Part shown: piece by piece, positions 1 to 6,220 of the stretch
How positions within the stretch are numbered: the first letter of the stretch is position 1
Layout of the letters: each line of letters starts with the position of its first letter
DNA from: an uncultured Paracoccaceae bacterium
Lineage (GTDB): Bacteria; Pseudomonadota; Alphaproteobacteria; Rhodobacterales; Rhodobacteraceae
Assembly (NCBI GenBank): GCA_913054485.1
Contig: CAJXHQ010000034.1
Span: 1 to 12,309, forward strand
Direction of reading: 5' to 3'
Length of the DNA: 12,309 nt
Program-made: the position numbers and the translations under genes
Notes under the pieces: generated by a model
Databases searched by the model: none
What the model saw: the letters and a program-made list of their open reading frames with translations, nothing else
What the model was told of the DNA's origin: nothing

Positions 1-248
1 ACGCGGCGTCCATGTGGGTGACCGGTATCATGGAAGGCCTGATGTGGCGTGAAGTGGATGCCAACGGCTTCCTGGTGAACTCCTTCGCTGACACCGTGGC
101 TGCGAAGAAACCGATGAACATCGTGCGCGGTCTGGGCGGGGTTATGTTCCTCGCTGGAGCGATCATCATGTGCTACAACCTGTGGATGACTGTACGGCGT
201 GCGCCGGCCAAAGAGGCCAGCCTGTCCGTCGCAGTCCCGGCTGAATAA
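1..248 (+). CDS. ccoN: cbb3-type cytochrome c oxidase subunit I, C-terminal end (partial)
   Basis: This is the 3' end of the gene for the catalytic haem-copper subunit of cbb3 oxidase, which reduces O2 to water in the inner membrane. The reading frame is open from base 3 to the TAA at 246-248, so the gene starts outside the window and the internal ATG at 12 is not a start. The visible residues include the CcoN-like stretch [20 protein letters not shown] and a last membrane helix (roughly [18 protein letters not shown]) with a short cytoplasmic tail. The haem and CuB ligands lie upstream and cannot be checked. The identification rests on this tail plus ccoO, ccoQ and ccoP following directly; ccoO starts 14 bases after the stop with a strong AAGGAGG ribosome-binding site. 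Confidence 0.93.
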   Translation, partial: AASMWVTGIMEGLMWREVDANGFLVNSFADTVAAKKPMNIVRGLGGVMFLAGAIIMCYNLWMTVRRAPAKEASLSVAVPAE

Positions 249-262
249 GGAGGGCCGGAAGC

Positions 263-991
263 ATGGCAATTCTCGACAAGCATAAGATCCTCGAGACCAA
301 CGCGACCCTCCTTCTGGTGTGCAGCTTCCTGGTTGTGACCATCGGCGGGCTGGTGCAGATCGCACCGCTGTTCTGGCTGGAAAACACCATCGAGGATGTA
401 GAGGGCATGCGCCCCTACACCCCGCTGGAGATGGCAGGCCGCGAAGTCTATCTGCGTGAAGGCTGCTACGTCTGCCACAGCCAGATGATCCGCCCGATGC
501 GCGACGAAGTCGAACGCTACGGCCACTACTCGCTGGCGGCGGAGTCCAAGTACGACCACCCGTTCCAGTGGGGCTCCAAGCGGACCGGGCCTGACCTGGC
601 CCGCGTCGGCGGCCGCTACTCGGACGAGTGGCACGTCGACCACCTGCGCGACCCGCAGGCGGTGGTGCCGGAATCGGTGATGCCGAAATACGGCTTCCTG
701 GAAAACAAGGTCATCGATGGCAAGTACATCGGCGATCTGCTGGCGGCCAATGCCATCGTCGGTGTGCCTTACACCGACGAGATGATCGCCAGCGCCCAGG
801 CAGACTTTGCCGCGCAGGCCGATCCGGACAGCGACTATGACGGGCTGCTGGAGCGTTACGGTGAAGATGTTGCAGTGCGCAACTTCGACGGCCAGCCGCA
901 GGTGACCGAAATGGACGCCATGGTGGCCTATCTGCAGATGCTGGGCACGCTGGTCGACTTTGAGACCTTCACGCCGGCTGCGAGCCGCTGA
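263..991 (+). CDS. ccoO: cbb3-type cytochrome c oxidase subunit II, mono-haem cytochrome c
   Basis: CcoO is the membrane-anchored mono-haem cytochrome c subunit that passes electrons to the CcoN haems. The 242-residue product is of normal family length. A single N-terminal membrane anchor spans about residues 14-35, followed by a periplasmic domain with one c-type haem site, C68-Y-V-C71-H72, in the CcoO context [13 protein letters not shown]. The methionine in VMPKYG is a plausible axial ligand. The ATG at 263 is preceded by AAGGAGG with a 9-base spacer. It lies between ccoN (14-base gap) and ccoQ (11-base gap), clearly one operon. Nothing unusual is visible. Confidence 0.97.
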   Translation: MAILDKHKILETNATLLLVCSFLVVTIGGLVQIAPLFWLENTIEDVEGMRPYTPLEMAGREVYLREGCYVCHSQMIRPMRDEVERYGHYSLAAESKYDHPFQWGSKRTGPDLARVGGRYSDEWHVDHLRDPQAVVPESVMPKYGFLENKVIDGKYIGDLLAANAIVGVPYTDEMIASAQADFAAQADPDSDYDGLLERYGEDVAVRNFDGQPQVTEMDAMVAYLQMLGTLVDFETFTPAASR

Positions 992-1002
992 GGGAGGGTG
1001 AC

Positions 1003-1188
1003 ATGGAAATCTATACTCTCCTGAGACAGTTCGCCGACAGCTGGATGCTGCTGTTCCTCTTCATCACCTTCATGGCTGTGGTGTTCTGGGCCTTCCGGCC
1101 CGGCTCCACCAAGGTTTACGAGGACACGGCCAACATCCCGTTCCGGCATGACGACAAACCCGCCCAATCCGAGGAGGCGAGGACATGA
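1003..1188 (+). CDS. ccoQ: cbb3-type cytochrome c oxidase subunit CcoQ (FixQ)
   Basis: This is a 61-residue single-span membrane protein with a helix at about residues 13-31 ([19 protein letters not shown]). The short polar tail begins [16 protein letters not shown], the usual CcoQ layout. CcoQ is not catalytic; in Rhodobacter it stabilises the cbb3 complex and has been linked to oxygen signalling through the oxidase. GAGGGAGGGTGAC precedes the ATG. Its stop codon overlaps the ccoP start (ATGA at 1185-1188), so ccoQ and ccoP are probably translationally coupled. The call rests on position in the operon and on the helix plus tail pattern. Confidence 0.93.
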   Translation: MEIYTLLRQFADSWMLLFLFITFMAVVFWAFRPGSTKVYEDTANIPFRHDDKPAQSEEART

Positions 1189-2054
1189 GCAAACCTAGCA
1201 AGAAGTTCGAGGGCGATCCGAACACCACCGGCCACGTCTGGGACGGGATCGAGGAATTCGACAACCCGATGCCACGCTGGTGGCTGTGGACCTTTTATGC
1301 CTGCATCATCTGGGGTATCGGCTATGTCATCGCATACCCGGCATGGCCGATGATCAACGGTGCCACTGCCGGGGTTCTGGGCTGGTCGACCCGCGCCAAT
1401 GTGGCGGCTGAAATCGAAGCGGTGAACGAGGCAAACGCCCCGATCAACGCCAAGCTGGAAGCCGCTGACCTGGACGCCATCGCGGGCGATGCAGAGCTTG
1501 GCCCCTATGCCACCTCCGCCGGTTCGGCCGTGTTCAAGACATGGTGCGCCCAGTGCCACGGCTCCGGTGCGGCTGGCGCCAAGGGCTATCCCAACCTCTT
1601 GGACGACGACTGGCTCTGGGGCGGCTCGATGGAGGACATCCACATCTCCGTCACCCACGGTATCCGTAACGAGGACAGCGACGATGCGCGCTACTCCGAG
1701 ATGCCCGCCTTCGGCCGCGATGAGCTGCTGGAAGAGGGTCAGATCGACGAGGTGGTGAACTTCGTGATGTCGCTGTCTGGCGAACCGCAGGACGCCTCGA
1801 AAGTGGCCGCAGGCGCGGTTGTCTACGAGGAAAACTGCGCCTCCTGCCACGCTGAAGACGGCACCGGAGACCGCTTTCAGGGCGCGCCGAACCTGGCCGA
1901 TGCGATCTGGCTCTATGGCGGTGACTACGCCACCCTGACCCAGACGGTCAGCAATTCGCGCTATGGTGTGATGCCGGCTTGGAACACCCGCCTGACCGAA
2001 GCGCAGATTCGCGCCGTGTCGGCCTATGTGCACCAGCTGGGCGGTGGCGAGTAA
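1185..2054 (+). CDS. ccoP: cbb3-type cytochrome c oxidase subunit III, di-haem cytochrome c
   Basis: CcoP is the di-haem cytochrome c subunit that accepts electrons from soluble or membrane cytochromes c and hands them to CcoO. The 289-residue protein has an N-terminal membrane region at about residues 32-51 ([20 protein letters not shown]). Two cytochrome c domains follow, with haem sites C121-A-Q-C124-H125 and C218-A-S-C221-H222. MPAF and MPAW sequences downstream of each site can provide the axial methionines. It overlaps ccoQ by four bases and is the last gene of the structural operon, with a terminator starting 21 bases after its stop. Length and domain order are typical. Confidence 0.97.
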   Translation: MSKPSKKFEGDPNTTGHVWDGIEEFDNPMPRWWLWTFYACIIWGIGYVIAYPAWPMINGATAGVLGWSTRANVAAEIEAVNEANAPINAKLEAADLDAIAGDAELGPYATSAGSAVFKTWCAQCHGSGAAGAKGYPNLLDDDWLWGGSMEDIHISVTHGIRNEDSDDARYSEMPAFGRDELLEEGQIDEVVNFVMSLSGEPQDASKVAAGAVVYEENCASCHAEDGTGDRFQGAPNLADAIWLYGGDYATLTQTVSNSRYGVMPAWNTRLTEAQIRAVSAYVHQLGGGE

Positions 2055-2075
2055 GCCAGCCTGCCAAGATCCTTC

Positions 2076-2103
2076 AAAGGGGCTGCTTCGGCGGCCCCTT
2101 TTT
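2076..2103 (+). terminator. Rho-independent terminator of ccoNOQP
   Basis: The arms AAGGGGCTGC (2077-2086) and GCGGCCCCTT (2091-2100) form a 10-bp stem with one G-T wobble. It is capped by the loop TTCG closed by C-G, i.e. the very stable cUUCGg tetraloop. A T tract follows (2099-2103). It lies 22 bases after the ccoP stop and separates the oxidase operon from the downstream methyltransferase gene. Confidence 0.92.
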
Positions 2104-2160
2104 CGTTGCTTGCACTCTTCTAAAAGGAGATTGCCTTGGGATCTCTCTTGCATTGCGGAA

Positions 2161-2172
2161 ATTTGATCAAAT
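2161..2172. promoter_or_regulatory. Perfect 12-bp palindrome ahead of methyltransferase gene
   Basis: ATTTGATCAAAT is a perfect inverted repeat 20 bases upstream of the chosen methyltransferase start. It contains TTGAT and ATCAA overlapping with no spacer, so it is not an FNR/FixK box, which needs four bases between the half-sites. It could be an operator or chance: a few 12-bp palindromes are expected in 12 kb. Confidence 0.2.
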
Positions 2173-2192
2173 ATTGTTTCGAGGATATTTCC

Positions 2193-3008
2193 ATGGACAG
2201 CAAAAGCATCGACCCCAAGCAGGCCATAGCCGCCAACCGCCAGGCCTGGGACCATTCGGCCCGGCTGCACCGCGAGGGCGCCTTTTGGCAGGAGTTGCTG
2301 ACCGGGTTTTCCGCTCCCGGCTTTTCAACCTTCGACGCCAAGATGACCGCTACGCTTTCCGGGTTGGACCTTCAGGGAAAAACCGGTGTTCAGATCGGCT
2401 GCAACAACGGGCGGGAGACTTTGTCGTTGTCTGCCTTTGGCGCTGAGCGCTGTCTTGGCATTGACCAGTCCGTTGAGTTTCTGAAGCAGGCGGAAATACT
2501 TAAGGAGGTGTCAGGCTCGGATTGCAGCTTTCTGTGTTCCGATATCTACGCGTTGCCGCCGGACATCCGGCGCGACTTCGATTTTGCGGTGATCACCATC
2601 GGGGTGCTGAACTGGATGCCGGACCTGGCGCGGTTCTTCCGCGTGGCGGCCGGCCTGCTGAAACCCGGCGGCCAGCTGGTGATCTATGAGACCCATCCGG
2701 TGCTGGAGATGTTTGACCCGGAGACGGACACGCCCTTTGTACCCTCAGAATCCTACTTCAGGCAGGAGCCTTTTGCGGTGGACAGCGCGATCACCTATGA
2801 CGGCCGCAGCGGGCACGCCGCGCCTACGTCATATTGGTACATCCACACGATGAGCGACATCATTACCGGCATGATCAGCGCAGGGCTGACCATCACCGGT
2901 TTCGAGGAACACGCCCACTCCAACCGGGAGGTGGATTACGCGATCTATGAGAACCGCGCGCCGCAGTTGCCGATGAGTTTCACCCTGATCGCCGCGAGAC
3001 CGGGCTGA
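2193..3008 (+). CDS. Class I SAM-dependent methyltransferase
   Basis: The 271-residue product has the Rossmann-type methyltransferase fold. Motif I is VQIGCNNGRETLSL (about residues 66-79), a variant of the usual glycine-rich SAM loop in which CNNG replaces CGxG. The acidic residue ending strand 2 is D91 in LGIDQS. SDIYALP (116-122) matches motif III, and LKPGGQLVIYE (156-166) is the standard post-motif. The substrate cannot be told from sequence; the tail (HTMSDIITGMISAGLTITGFEEH) is typical of small-molecule methyltransferases. I chose ATG 2193 because GAGGA sits seven bases upstream. An in-frame TTG at 2136, also with a good ribosome-binding site (AAAAGGAGA), would add 19 residues of unusual composition. 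It lies between the ccoP terminator and the DUF2270 gene and has no evident functional link to the oxidase. Confidence 0.85.
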   Translation: MDSKSIDPKQAIAANRQAWDHSARLHREGAFWQELLTGFSAPGFSTFDAKMTATLSGLDLQGKTGVQIGCNNGRETLSLSAFGAERCLGIDQSVEFLKQAEILKEVSGSDCSFLCSDIYALPPDIRRDFDFAVITIGVLNWMPDLARFFRVAAGLLKPGGQLVIYETHPVLEMFDPETDTPFVPSESYFRQEPFAVDSAITYDGRSGHAAPTSYWYIHTMSDIITGMISAGLTITGFEEHAHSNREVDYAIYENRAPQLPMSFTLIAARPG

Positions 3009-3015
3009 CAGACGC

Positions 3016-3043
3016 AAAAAAAGCGGCCGTCGGGGACGGCCGC
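3016..3043 (-). terminator. Rho-independent terminator of the DUF2270-like gene
   Basis: GCGGCCGTC (3023-3031) and GACGGCCGC (3035-3043) form a perfect 9-bp GC stem with a 3-base loop. On the minus strand it is followed by seven T (A tract 3016-3022 on the plus strand). It begins 11 bases beyond the stop of the minus-strand gene. The plus strand has no T tract, so termination of the methyltransferase transcript here would be weaker. Confidence 0.85.
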
Positions 3044-3054
3044 AACGCTGCGCG

Positions 3055-3729
3055 TCAGCCCTTGCCGGTATCCGGCGCGCCTATGCCCAGCCCTTTGCGG
3101 TCGTACCAGCTGCTCCAGGCGGCGATACAGGCCCAGCTGCCCACATAAAGCCCGCCTCCCGCGATCACTGCCCAGCCCGGCAGCGGGCCGATCGAGGTGC
3201 GCAGCAGAGCGTCGTCCATGGATTGGATCGGGACCGGGTGTACGGCAATTTTGCCTGCATAGGCCAGCGACTGGATCAGCAGAATCCACAGGTAATTGCG
3301 CTTGATCCGCCGCCCGATCGAGGCCATCAGCCCGATATGGTAATCCGGGCGGGCATAGTCATCGGCCAGCACCTTCTGCCAGTTCTCCTCGAGATGCAGA
3401 TCGCCGTCGTGCAGCATGGGGGCGTAGAAGTGTTTCTCCAGCCAGCGGGCGCGGGCACGGAAGACGTTGTAGAACCGGTAGCGCCGCGCCTCCAGCATCA
3501 GGAAAAAGATGATCAGGATGCCGACCAGGATCAGCGGCAGCGGCGAGGCTTCGGGCGAGGAAAAGGAGATCGAAAGCGCCACGCCCAGCGTCACCACCGC
3601 CCAGTTGGTGGTGATATCCAGCCGGGTGCGCCAGATCACACTGCGGTAAACTTCACCGCGATAGAGATGTGCCACCGCTCCGATTTCGGCGGCGTTCAGT
3701 GACTTCCGGTCTGATTTGTCATCCGGCAT
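3055..3729 (-). CDS. DUF2270-like integral membrane protein
   Basis: The product of 224 residues resembles the DUF2270 family of uncharacterised bacterial membrane proteins, a recognition from memory (LNAAEIGAVAHLYRGEVYRS at residues 11-30, LEARRYRFYNVFRARARWLE at 79-98). There are two pairs of hydrophobic segments, at about 42-56 with 62-78 and 146-162 with 183-204, separated by a hydrophilic stretch (80-145) that is probably cytoplasmic. No catalytic motif is evident. I chose the ATG at 3729, with GGGAAAAG upstream; the frame extends to a TTG at 3759 that has no better ribosome-binding site. A perfect FNR box lies 52-65 bases upstream of this start, so low-oxygen control is possible, although the geometry fits the opposite strand better. 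Convergent with the methyltransferase gene. Confidence 0.75.
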   Translation of the reverse strand: MPDDKSDRKSLNAAEIGAVAHLYRGEVYRSVIWRTRLDITTNWAVVTLGVALSISFSSPEASPLPLILVGILIIFFLMLEARRYRFYNVFRARARWLEKHFYAPMLHDGDLHLEENWQKVLADDYARPDYHIGLMASIGRRIKRNYLWILLIQSLAYAGKIAVHPVPIQSMDDALLRTSIGPLPGWAVIAGGGLYVGSWACIAAWSSWYDRKGLGIGAPDTGKG

Positions 3730-3780
3730 CGCGCTTTTCCCGGAAAAAGTGTTCCTCAATCAGTAAATAGCGCGCCGTGT

Positions 3781-3794
3781 TTGATCTTCATCAA
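3781..3794. promoter_or_regulatory. Perfect FNR/FixK-type box, divergent control region
   Basis: TTGATCTTCATCAA matches the FNR/FnrL/FixK consensus TTGAT-N4-ATCAA with no mismatch. Its centre is 3787.5. On the plus strand a class II activator site centred at -41.5 would start transcription at about 3829, and TTTAAA at 3817-3822 is correctly placed as a -10 element (TATGCT at 3812-3817 is an alternative). On the minus strand, TATTTA at 3764-3769 is the best -10-like sequence before the DUF2270-like gene, but it would put the box centre about 30 bases from the start, less usual for activation. The site is therefore assigned mainly to the plus-strand transcript. Confidence 0.75.
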
Positions 3795-3828
3795 ATTCGG
3801 GCTCCTCAGCCTATGCTTTAAAGGACGC

Positions 3829-3974
3829 GACGGAGCGCACCGGCTTTTTGTCCCCCTGGACAGCACGATGCTCCTCCGGAAAACCTGACACGCTGCTTGC
3901 AGTGCGTTCAGGCAAAGGCGCCGGTGTCCCGTTCTGTTCGCGCGTTTCCTGGGATACCGGCGTTTTTATTTTTT
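3829..3974 (+). ncRNA. Candidate FNR-activated small RNA, about 146 nt
   Basis: A plus-strand transcript is predicted from an FNR-type promoter (box 3781-3794, -10 at 3817-3822) to a strong terminator (3919-3974). Three hairpins can be drawn: TGTCC/GGACA with a 4-base loop (3849-3862); CCTGA-C-ACGC with GCGT-TCAGG (3884-3893 with 3904-3912), nine base pairs with one bulge; and the 12-bp terminator stem. Between the first two lies an unpaired stretch with CTCCTCC (3871-3877), complementary to Shine-Dalgarno sequences and like the C-rich seeds of several alphaproteobacterial small RNAs. The only ATG-led frame before the terminator is six codons (3868), without a ribosome-binding site. By analogy with the FNR-activated FnrS of enterobacteria it could repress oxygen-dependent functions under low oxygen. 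The 5' end and function are inference. Confidence 0.55.
3919..3974 (+). terminator. Strong Rho-independent terminator of the candidate small RNA
   Basis: CGCCGGTGTCCC (3919-3930) pairs with GGGATACCGGCG (3951-3962) over 12 bp with a single G-T wobble and a 20-base loop. It is followed by TTTTTATTTTTT (3963-3974). The T tract is only on the plus strand; the minus-strand continuation is CTTTGCC. No annotated plus-strand gene lies close upstream: the methyltransferase ends 910 bases earlier. The terminator therefore implies an additional local plus-strand transcript. Its last T bases overlap the stop codon of the convergent 51-codon gene. Confidence 0.9.
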
Positions 3975-4128
3975 ACAGCTTGTTCAGATCAACGCAGACC
4001 TGCCTGCGGCCGCTGACCCAGCGCCGCAGTTTTTCGCGGCGGTTCTTCGGGGGCGGTGCGACGTCATCCAGCGGGGTGCAGTTCTGCCGGGTGGCGGTCA
4101 TCATCGAATGGGCAAAGATCGTCAGCAT
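3973..4128 (-). CDS. Small basic hypothetical protein, 51 residues
   Basis: An open frame of 51 codons runs from ATG at 4128 to TAA at 3973. An excellent ribosome-binding site, AGGAGAAAG, lies just upstream of the ATG, better than those of several neighbours. The product begins MLTIFAHSMMTATRQNC, continues through a proline patch (DDVAPPPKNRREKLRRW) and ends VSGRRQVCVDLNKL. It is strongly basic in the second half, has cysteines at 17 and 46, and has no signal peptide or membrane helix. I recognise no family. It is divergent from the LysR gene (97-base gap), the usual arrangement of a LysR regulator and its target, and it converges on the candidate small RNA, whose terminator overlaps its stop codon. 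Confidence 0.6.
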   Translation of the reverse strand: MLTIFAHSMMTATRQNCTPLDDVAPPPKNRREKLRRWVSGRRQVCVDLNKL

Positions 4129-4184
4129 CTGCTTTCTCCTGTGTCATGAACCTGCAGTCAGTCTTGCCTGACAGCCGGTTTCAT

Positions 4185-4203
4185 GCGACTCAAATGGAGT
4201 TGC
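4185..4203. promoter_or_regulatory. Imperfect inverted repeat, candidate LysR operator
   Basis: GCGACTC (4185-4191) and GAGTTGC (4197-4203) are complementary at six of seven positions around a 5-base spacer. They lie 22-40 bases before the LysR start and in the divergent region shared with the 51-codon gene. LysR-type regulators usually bind a short interrupted palindrome in such a spacer. Only position and symmetry support this. Confidence 0.35.
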
Positions 4204-4225
4204 GATTTGTAAGCTGAGGTTACAT

Positions 4226-5110
4226 ATGGATTGGCTGCGCATGCCGCCTCTTGCGGCGGTTAGGGCGTTCGCTGCTTTTGCGGAGGCGGGCAATGTGGCG
4301 GCTGCGGGGAGGGCGCTGAATGTCAGCCACGCTGCGATCAGCCAGCAGCTGCGCGCGCTGGAGAGCCATTTAGGGGCGGTGCTGTTGGACCGCAGCGGCC
4401 GCGGGCTCAGCATGACGGCGGAAGGCCGGCATCTTGCCCGGGCGCTGGAGCTGGGGTTCGGAGTCATTGGCGCGGCGGTGGAGGAGCTGAGCCGCGACAG
4501 CGCGGCGCGGCCCCTTCAGGTGACAATGACGCCGACTTTTGCAGTGCATTGGCTGATGCCGAGGCTGGCGGGCTTCCGCGAGGCCCATCCGGAGATCGAT
4601 CTGGTGCTGGACCCGCGCGGCGACCTGTCCGATCCGGCCCCGGGCGGAGTGGATATCGCGATCCGTTTCGGCCAGGGCAACTGGCCGGGGCTGGAGGCAG
4701 AGATGCTTCTGCCGGCCCCGATGTCGGTTGTGGCCGCACCGCAGCTGGTGAAGGGCCGCAGCGTGACCTGCCCCGAAGATCTGCTGGATCTGCCCTGGCT
4801 GGAGGAGCTGGGCACCACCGAGGCCGGCAAGTGGCGGCGCGACCATGGCGGGAAGGGGACCTTGCGCACCGGCGTCACCCTGCCGGGAAACCTGCTGCTG
4901 GATGCGGTGCGGGAAGGGCAGGGCGTGGCCGCTGCGGTCCGCCCCTTTGCCGCAGCTGACGTGAAGTCCGGACGGCTGGTCGAGCTGTTCTGCAGTGATG
5001 ACGGCCGCGGCTACCACATCGTGACATCCCCCGGGGCCCTGCGGCCGCAGGCGCGGGTCTTTGCGGCCTGGCTGCGCCGCGAGCAGGCCAAACCGCCCGC
5101 CCGCGGCTGA
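4226..5110 (+). CDS. LysR-family transcriptional regulator, GcvA-like
   Basis: This is a 294-residue LysR-type regulator of full length. The N-terminal winged helix-turn-helix covers about residues 7-65, with the recognition region NVAAAGRALNVSHAAISQQLRALE at 23-46. The substrate-binding domain starts near residue 92 (LQVTMTPTFAVHWLMPRLAGF) and contains the GcvA/AmpR-subgroup sequences VDIAIRFGQGNWPGLEAE and LPGNLLLDAVREGQGVAAAV. The opening MPPLAAVRAFAAFAEAGNVAAAG is typical of GcvA-like members. The inducer cannot be inferred. ATG 4226 follows GAGGT with five bases between. The divergent small gene is the likeliest direct target; autoregulation is common in the family. The 3' end converges on the RTX pseudogene with only eight bases between and no clear terminator. 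Confidence 0.93.
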   Translation: MDWLRMPPLAAVRAFAAFAEAGNVAAAGRALNVSHAAISQQLRALESHLGAVLLDRSGRGLSMTAEGRHLARALELGFGVIGAAVEELSRDSAARPLQVTMTPTFAVHWLMPRLAGFREAHPEIDLVLDPRGDLSDPAPGGVDIAIRFGQGNWPGLEAEMLLPAPMSVVAAPQLVKGRSVTCPEDLLDLPWLEELGTTEAGKWRRDHGGKGTLRTGVTLPGNLLLDAVREGQGVAAAVRPFAAADVKSGRLVELFCSDDGRGYHIVTSPGALRPQARVFAAWLRREQAKPPARG

Positions 5111-5118
5111 CAGCCGGA

Positions 5119-5927
5119 TCAGGCCAGGGAGAGGATCCCGCCGATGGTGGCATCGTTGAAATCACTCACGCCCTGGAAGGTCAGCATGTTGCCATTGCCG
5201 AAATCAAAGACCAGGTTTCTGCCGGTCAGGGAGGCGTGGTTCCAGACAGCATCCGGCGCAGGTCATGCGCTGATGGCATTCGGGTCGAACAGCAGTTCGC
5301 TTAAGAAAACTTCGTCGCCCTGATTCGCCTTGAAGTCAGTGACCAGATCCGAACCGTCATGGAACACAAAGGAGTCTGCGCCCTTGCCGCCGGTCATCAC
5401 ATCATCGCCGAGGCCGCCATCCAGATAGTCCGCGCCCCCGCCGCCGTCCAGCAATCGTCACCATCCTTGCCGGACATGGTGTCGTTGCCGCCGTAGCCCA
5501 TGGCGACACAATTTCCGGCACTGAGCTTAAACGTGTCATCGCCGCTCAGTTGCATGGCAAACAGCGCAATGTCATCTGCAGTGTCGGGCGCATAAATCAC
5601 GGCCTGCAGCTGATCCGCGTTGATCTGCACCTTCTCAAAGCCCCAGGAGAACTGCTATTCGCTCCAGTCCCAGTCCAGCCGCATGAAGGCGGTGACAACG
5701 CCGCCGGCCATCTGATCGTTTTCTATGATCAGCGCGGGTCCGGCAAATTCAGGGGCATAGTACATCCGCTCGTGGCCATAGAGGGTTTCAAGCCGGTCGG
5801 CGTATTCGTTGTCCCGCATGATGCCGTTTCAGTCGTCGTAGAAATTGGTCTCGTAGGCGCCGGGACCTTGCTGAGTGAAATTCAGCTGGGTCATGTCGAA
5901 GGGCAGAAGAAAGTAAACAAGTGCCAT
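5119..5927 (-). pseudogene. Decayed RTX/hemolysin-type calcium-binding protein gene
   Basis: A continuous homology runs from ATG 5927 (MALVYFLLPFDMTQLNF, preceded by GGAGAACCCA) to TGA 5119. It is broken by TGA at 5829-5831 (codon 33), TAG at 5655-5657 (codon 91), a one-base loss near 5452-5453 and TGA at 5263-5265. Read through these, it would give about 269 residues. The order is an N-terminal domain of unknown type; glycine-aspartate RTX repeats (GYGGNDTMSGKDGDD, then LDGGGGADYLDGGLGDDVMTGG) that bind calcium; a serralysin-like block SFVFHDGSDLVTDF; and the tail NMLTFQGVSDFNDATIGGIL. Such proteins leave the cell through type I secretion. Short surviving frames (5397-5630, 5263-5454) should not be annotated as genes. 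No transporter genes lie nearby. Confidence 0.88.
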
Positions 5928-6146
5928 TGGGTTCTCCAGTAATTGTCAAAGCTTTAAAGCGCGGCCTTGCTGAATTCAGGTTCCGGAAATTAACCTTCTG
6001 AAACAACATATGAATCTTTTGGTATGAGGCATATTGCGAATGAATGTGCGGCATCCATCGCAGCGCCCGTCTTCAGCTTGCTTCGGTGCTGGACCCTGCC
6101 TGCGTCATCAAAACATATTTGCCGGATGCTGTTTTTGCGTCAGGTG
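5928..6146. other. Non-coding spacer between RTX pseudogene and FNR box
   Basis: I see no credible gene here. The region holds two short palindromes, CTGAATTCAG (5970-5979) and TTCCGGAA (5981-5988), and an AT-richer stretch around 5985-6035 that may have carried the promoter of the decayed RTX gene. A plus-strand frame from 6024 to 6224 lacks a ribosome-binding site and resembles nothing I know. Confidence 0.5.
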
Positions 6147-6160
6147 TTGATCCACGTCAA
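6147..6160 (+). promoter_or_regulatory. FNR/FnrL box upstream of ccoGHIS
   Basis: TTGATCCACGTCAA matches TTGAT-N4-ATCAA at all but one position (GTCAA for ATCAA). Its centre at 6153.5 predicts a class II start near 6195 and a leader of about 26 bases before the ccoG start at 6221. Fnr-family control of cbb3 genes is established in Rhodobacter and rhizobia. No good -10 hexamer is evident, which is common in GC-rich alphaproteobacterial promoters. Confidence 0.8.
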
Positions 6161-6220
6161 AGTTGCTGCGCGCCGCTTCTGTGACAAGGCTGTGAGCATG
6201 CGTCCACCCGGAGTTAACCG

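Noticed and set aside
2162..2171. TTTGATCAAA as an FNR/FixK box
   Set aside because: The half-sites have no 4-base spacer, so the geometry is wrong for this family.
2148..2177. TTGCAT and TATTGT as a methyltransferase promoter
   Set aside because: The start site would fall about ten bases before the ATG and inside the ribosome-binding site; not convincing.
1116..2270. Long minus-strand open frame (384 codons) antisense to ccoP
   Set aside because: It mirrors the codon structure of ccoP, contains no recognisable domain and crosses the ccoP terminator; a typical shadow frame in GC-rich DNA.
3868..3888. Six-codon frame in the candidate small RNA as a leader peptide
   Set aside because: No ribosome-binding site and no downstream gene on this strand for it to regulate before the terminator.
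3848..4171. Plus-strand frame of 107 codons over the small RNA and the 51-codon gene
   Set aside because: It has no ribosome-binding site, reads through a strong terminator on its own strand, and is antisense to a better-supported small gene.
5104..5117. Short CGGC/GCCG hairpin as terminator of the LysR gene
   Set aside because: Only four base pairs, overlapping the stop codon, with no T tract.
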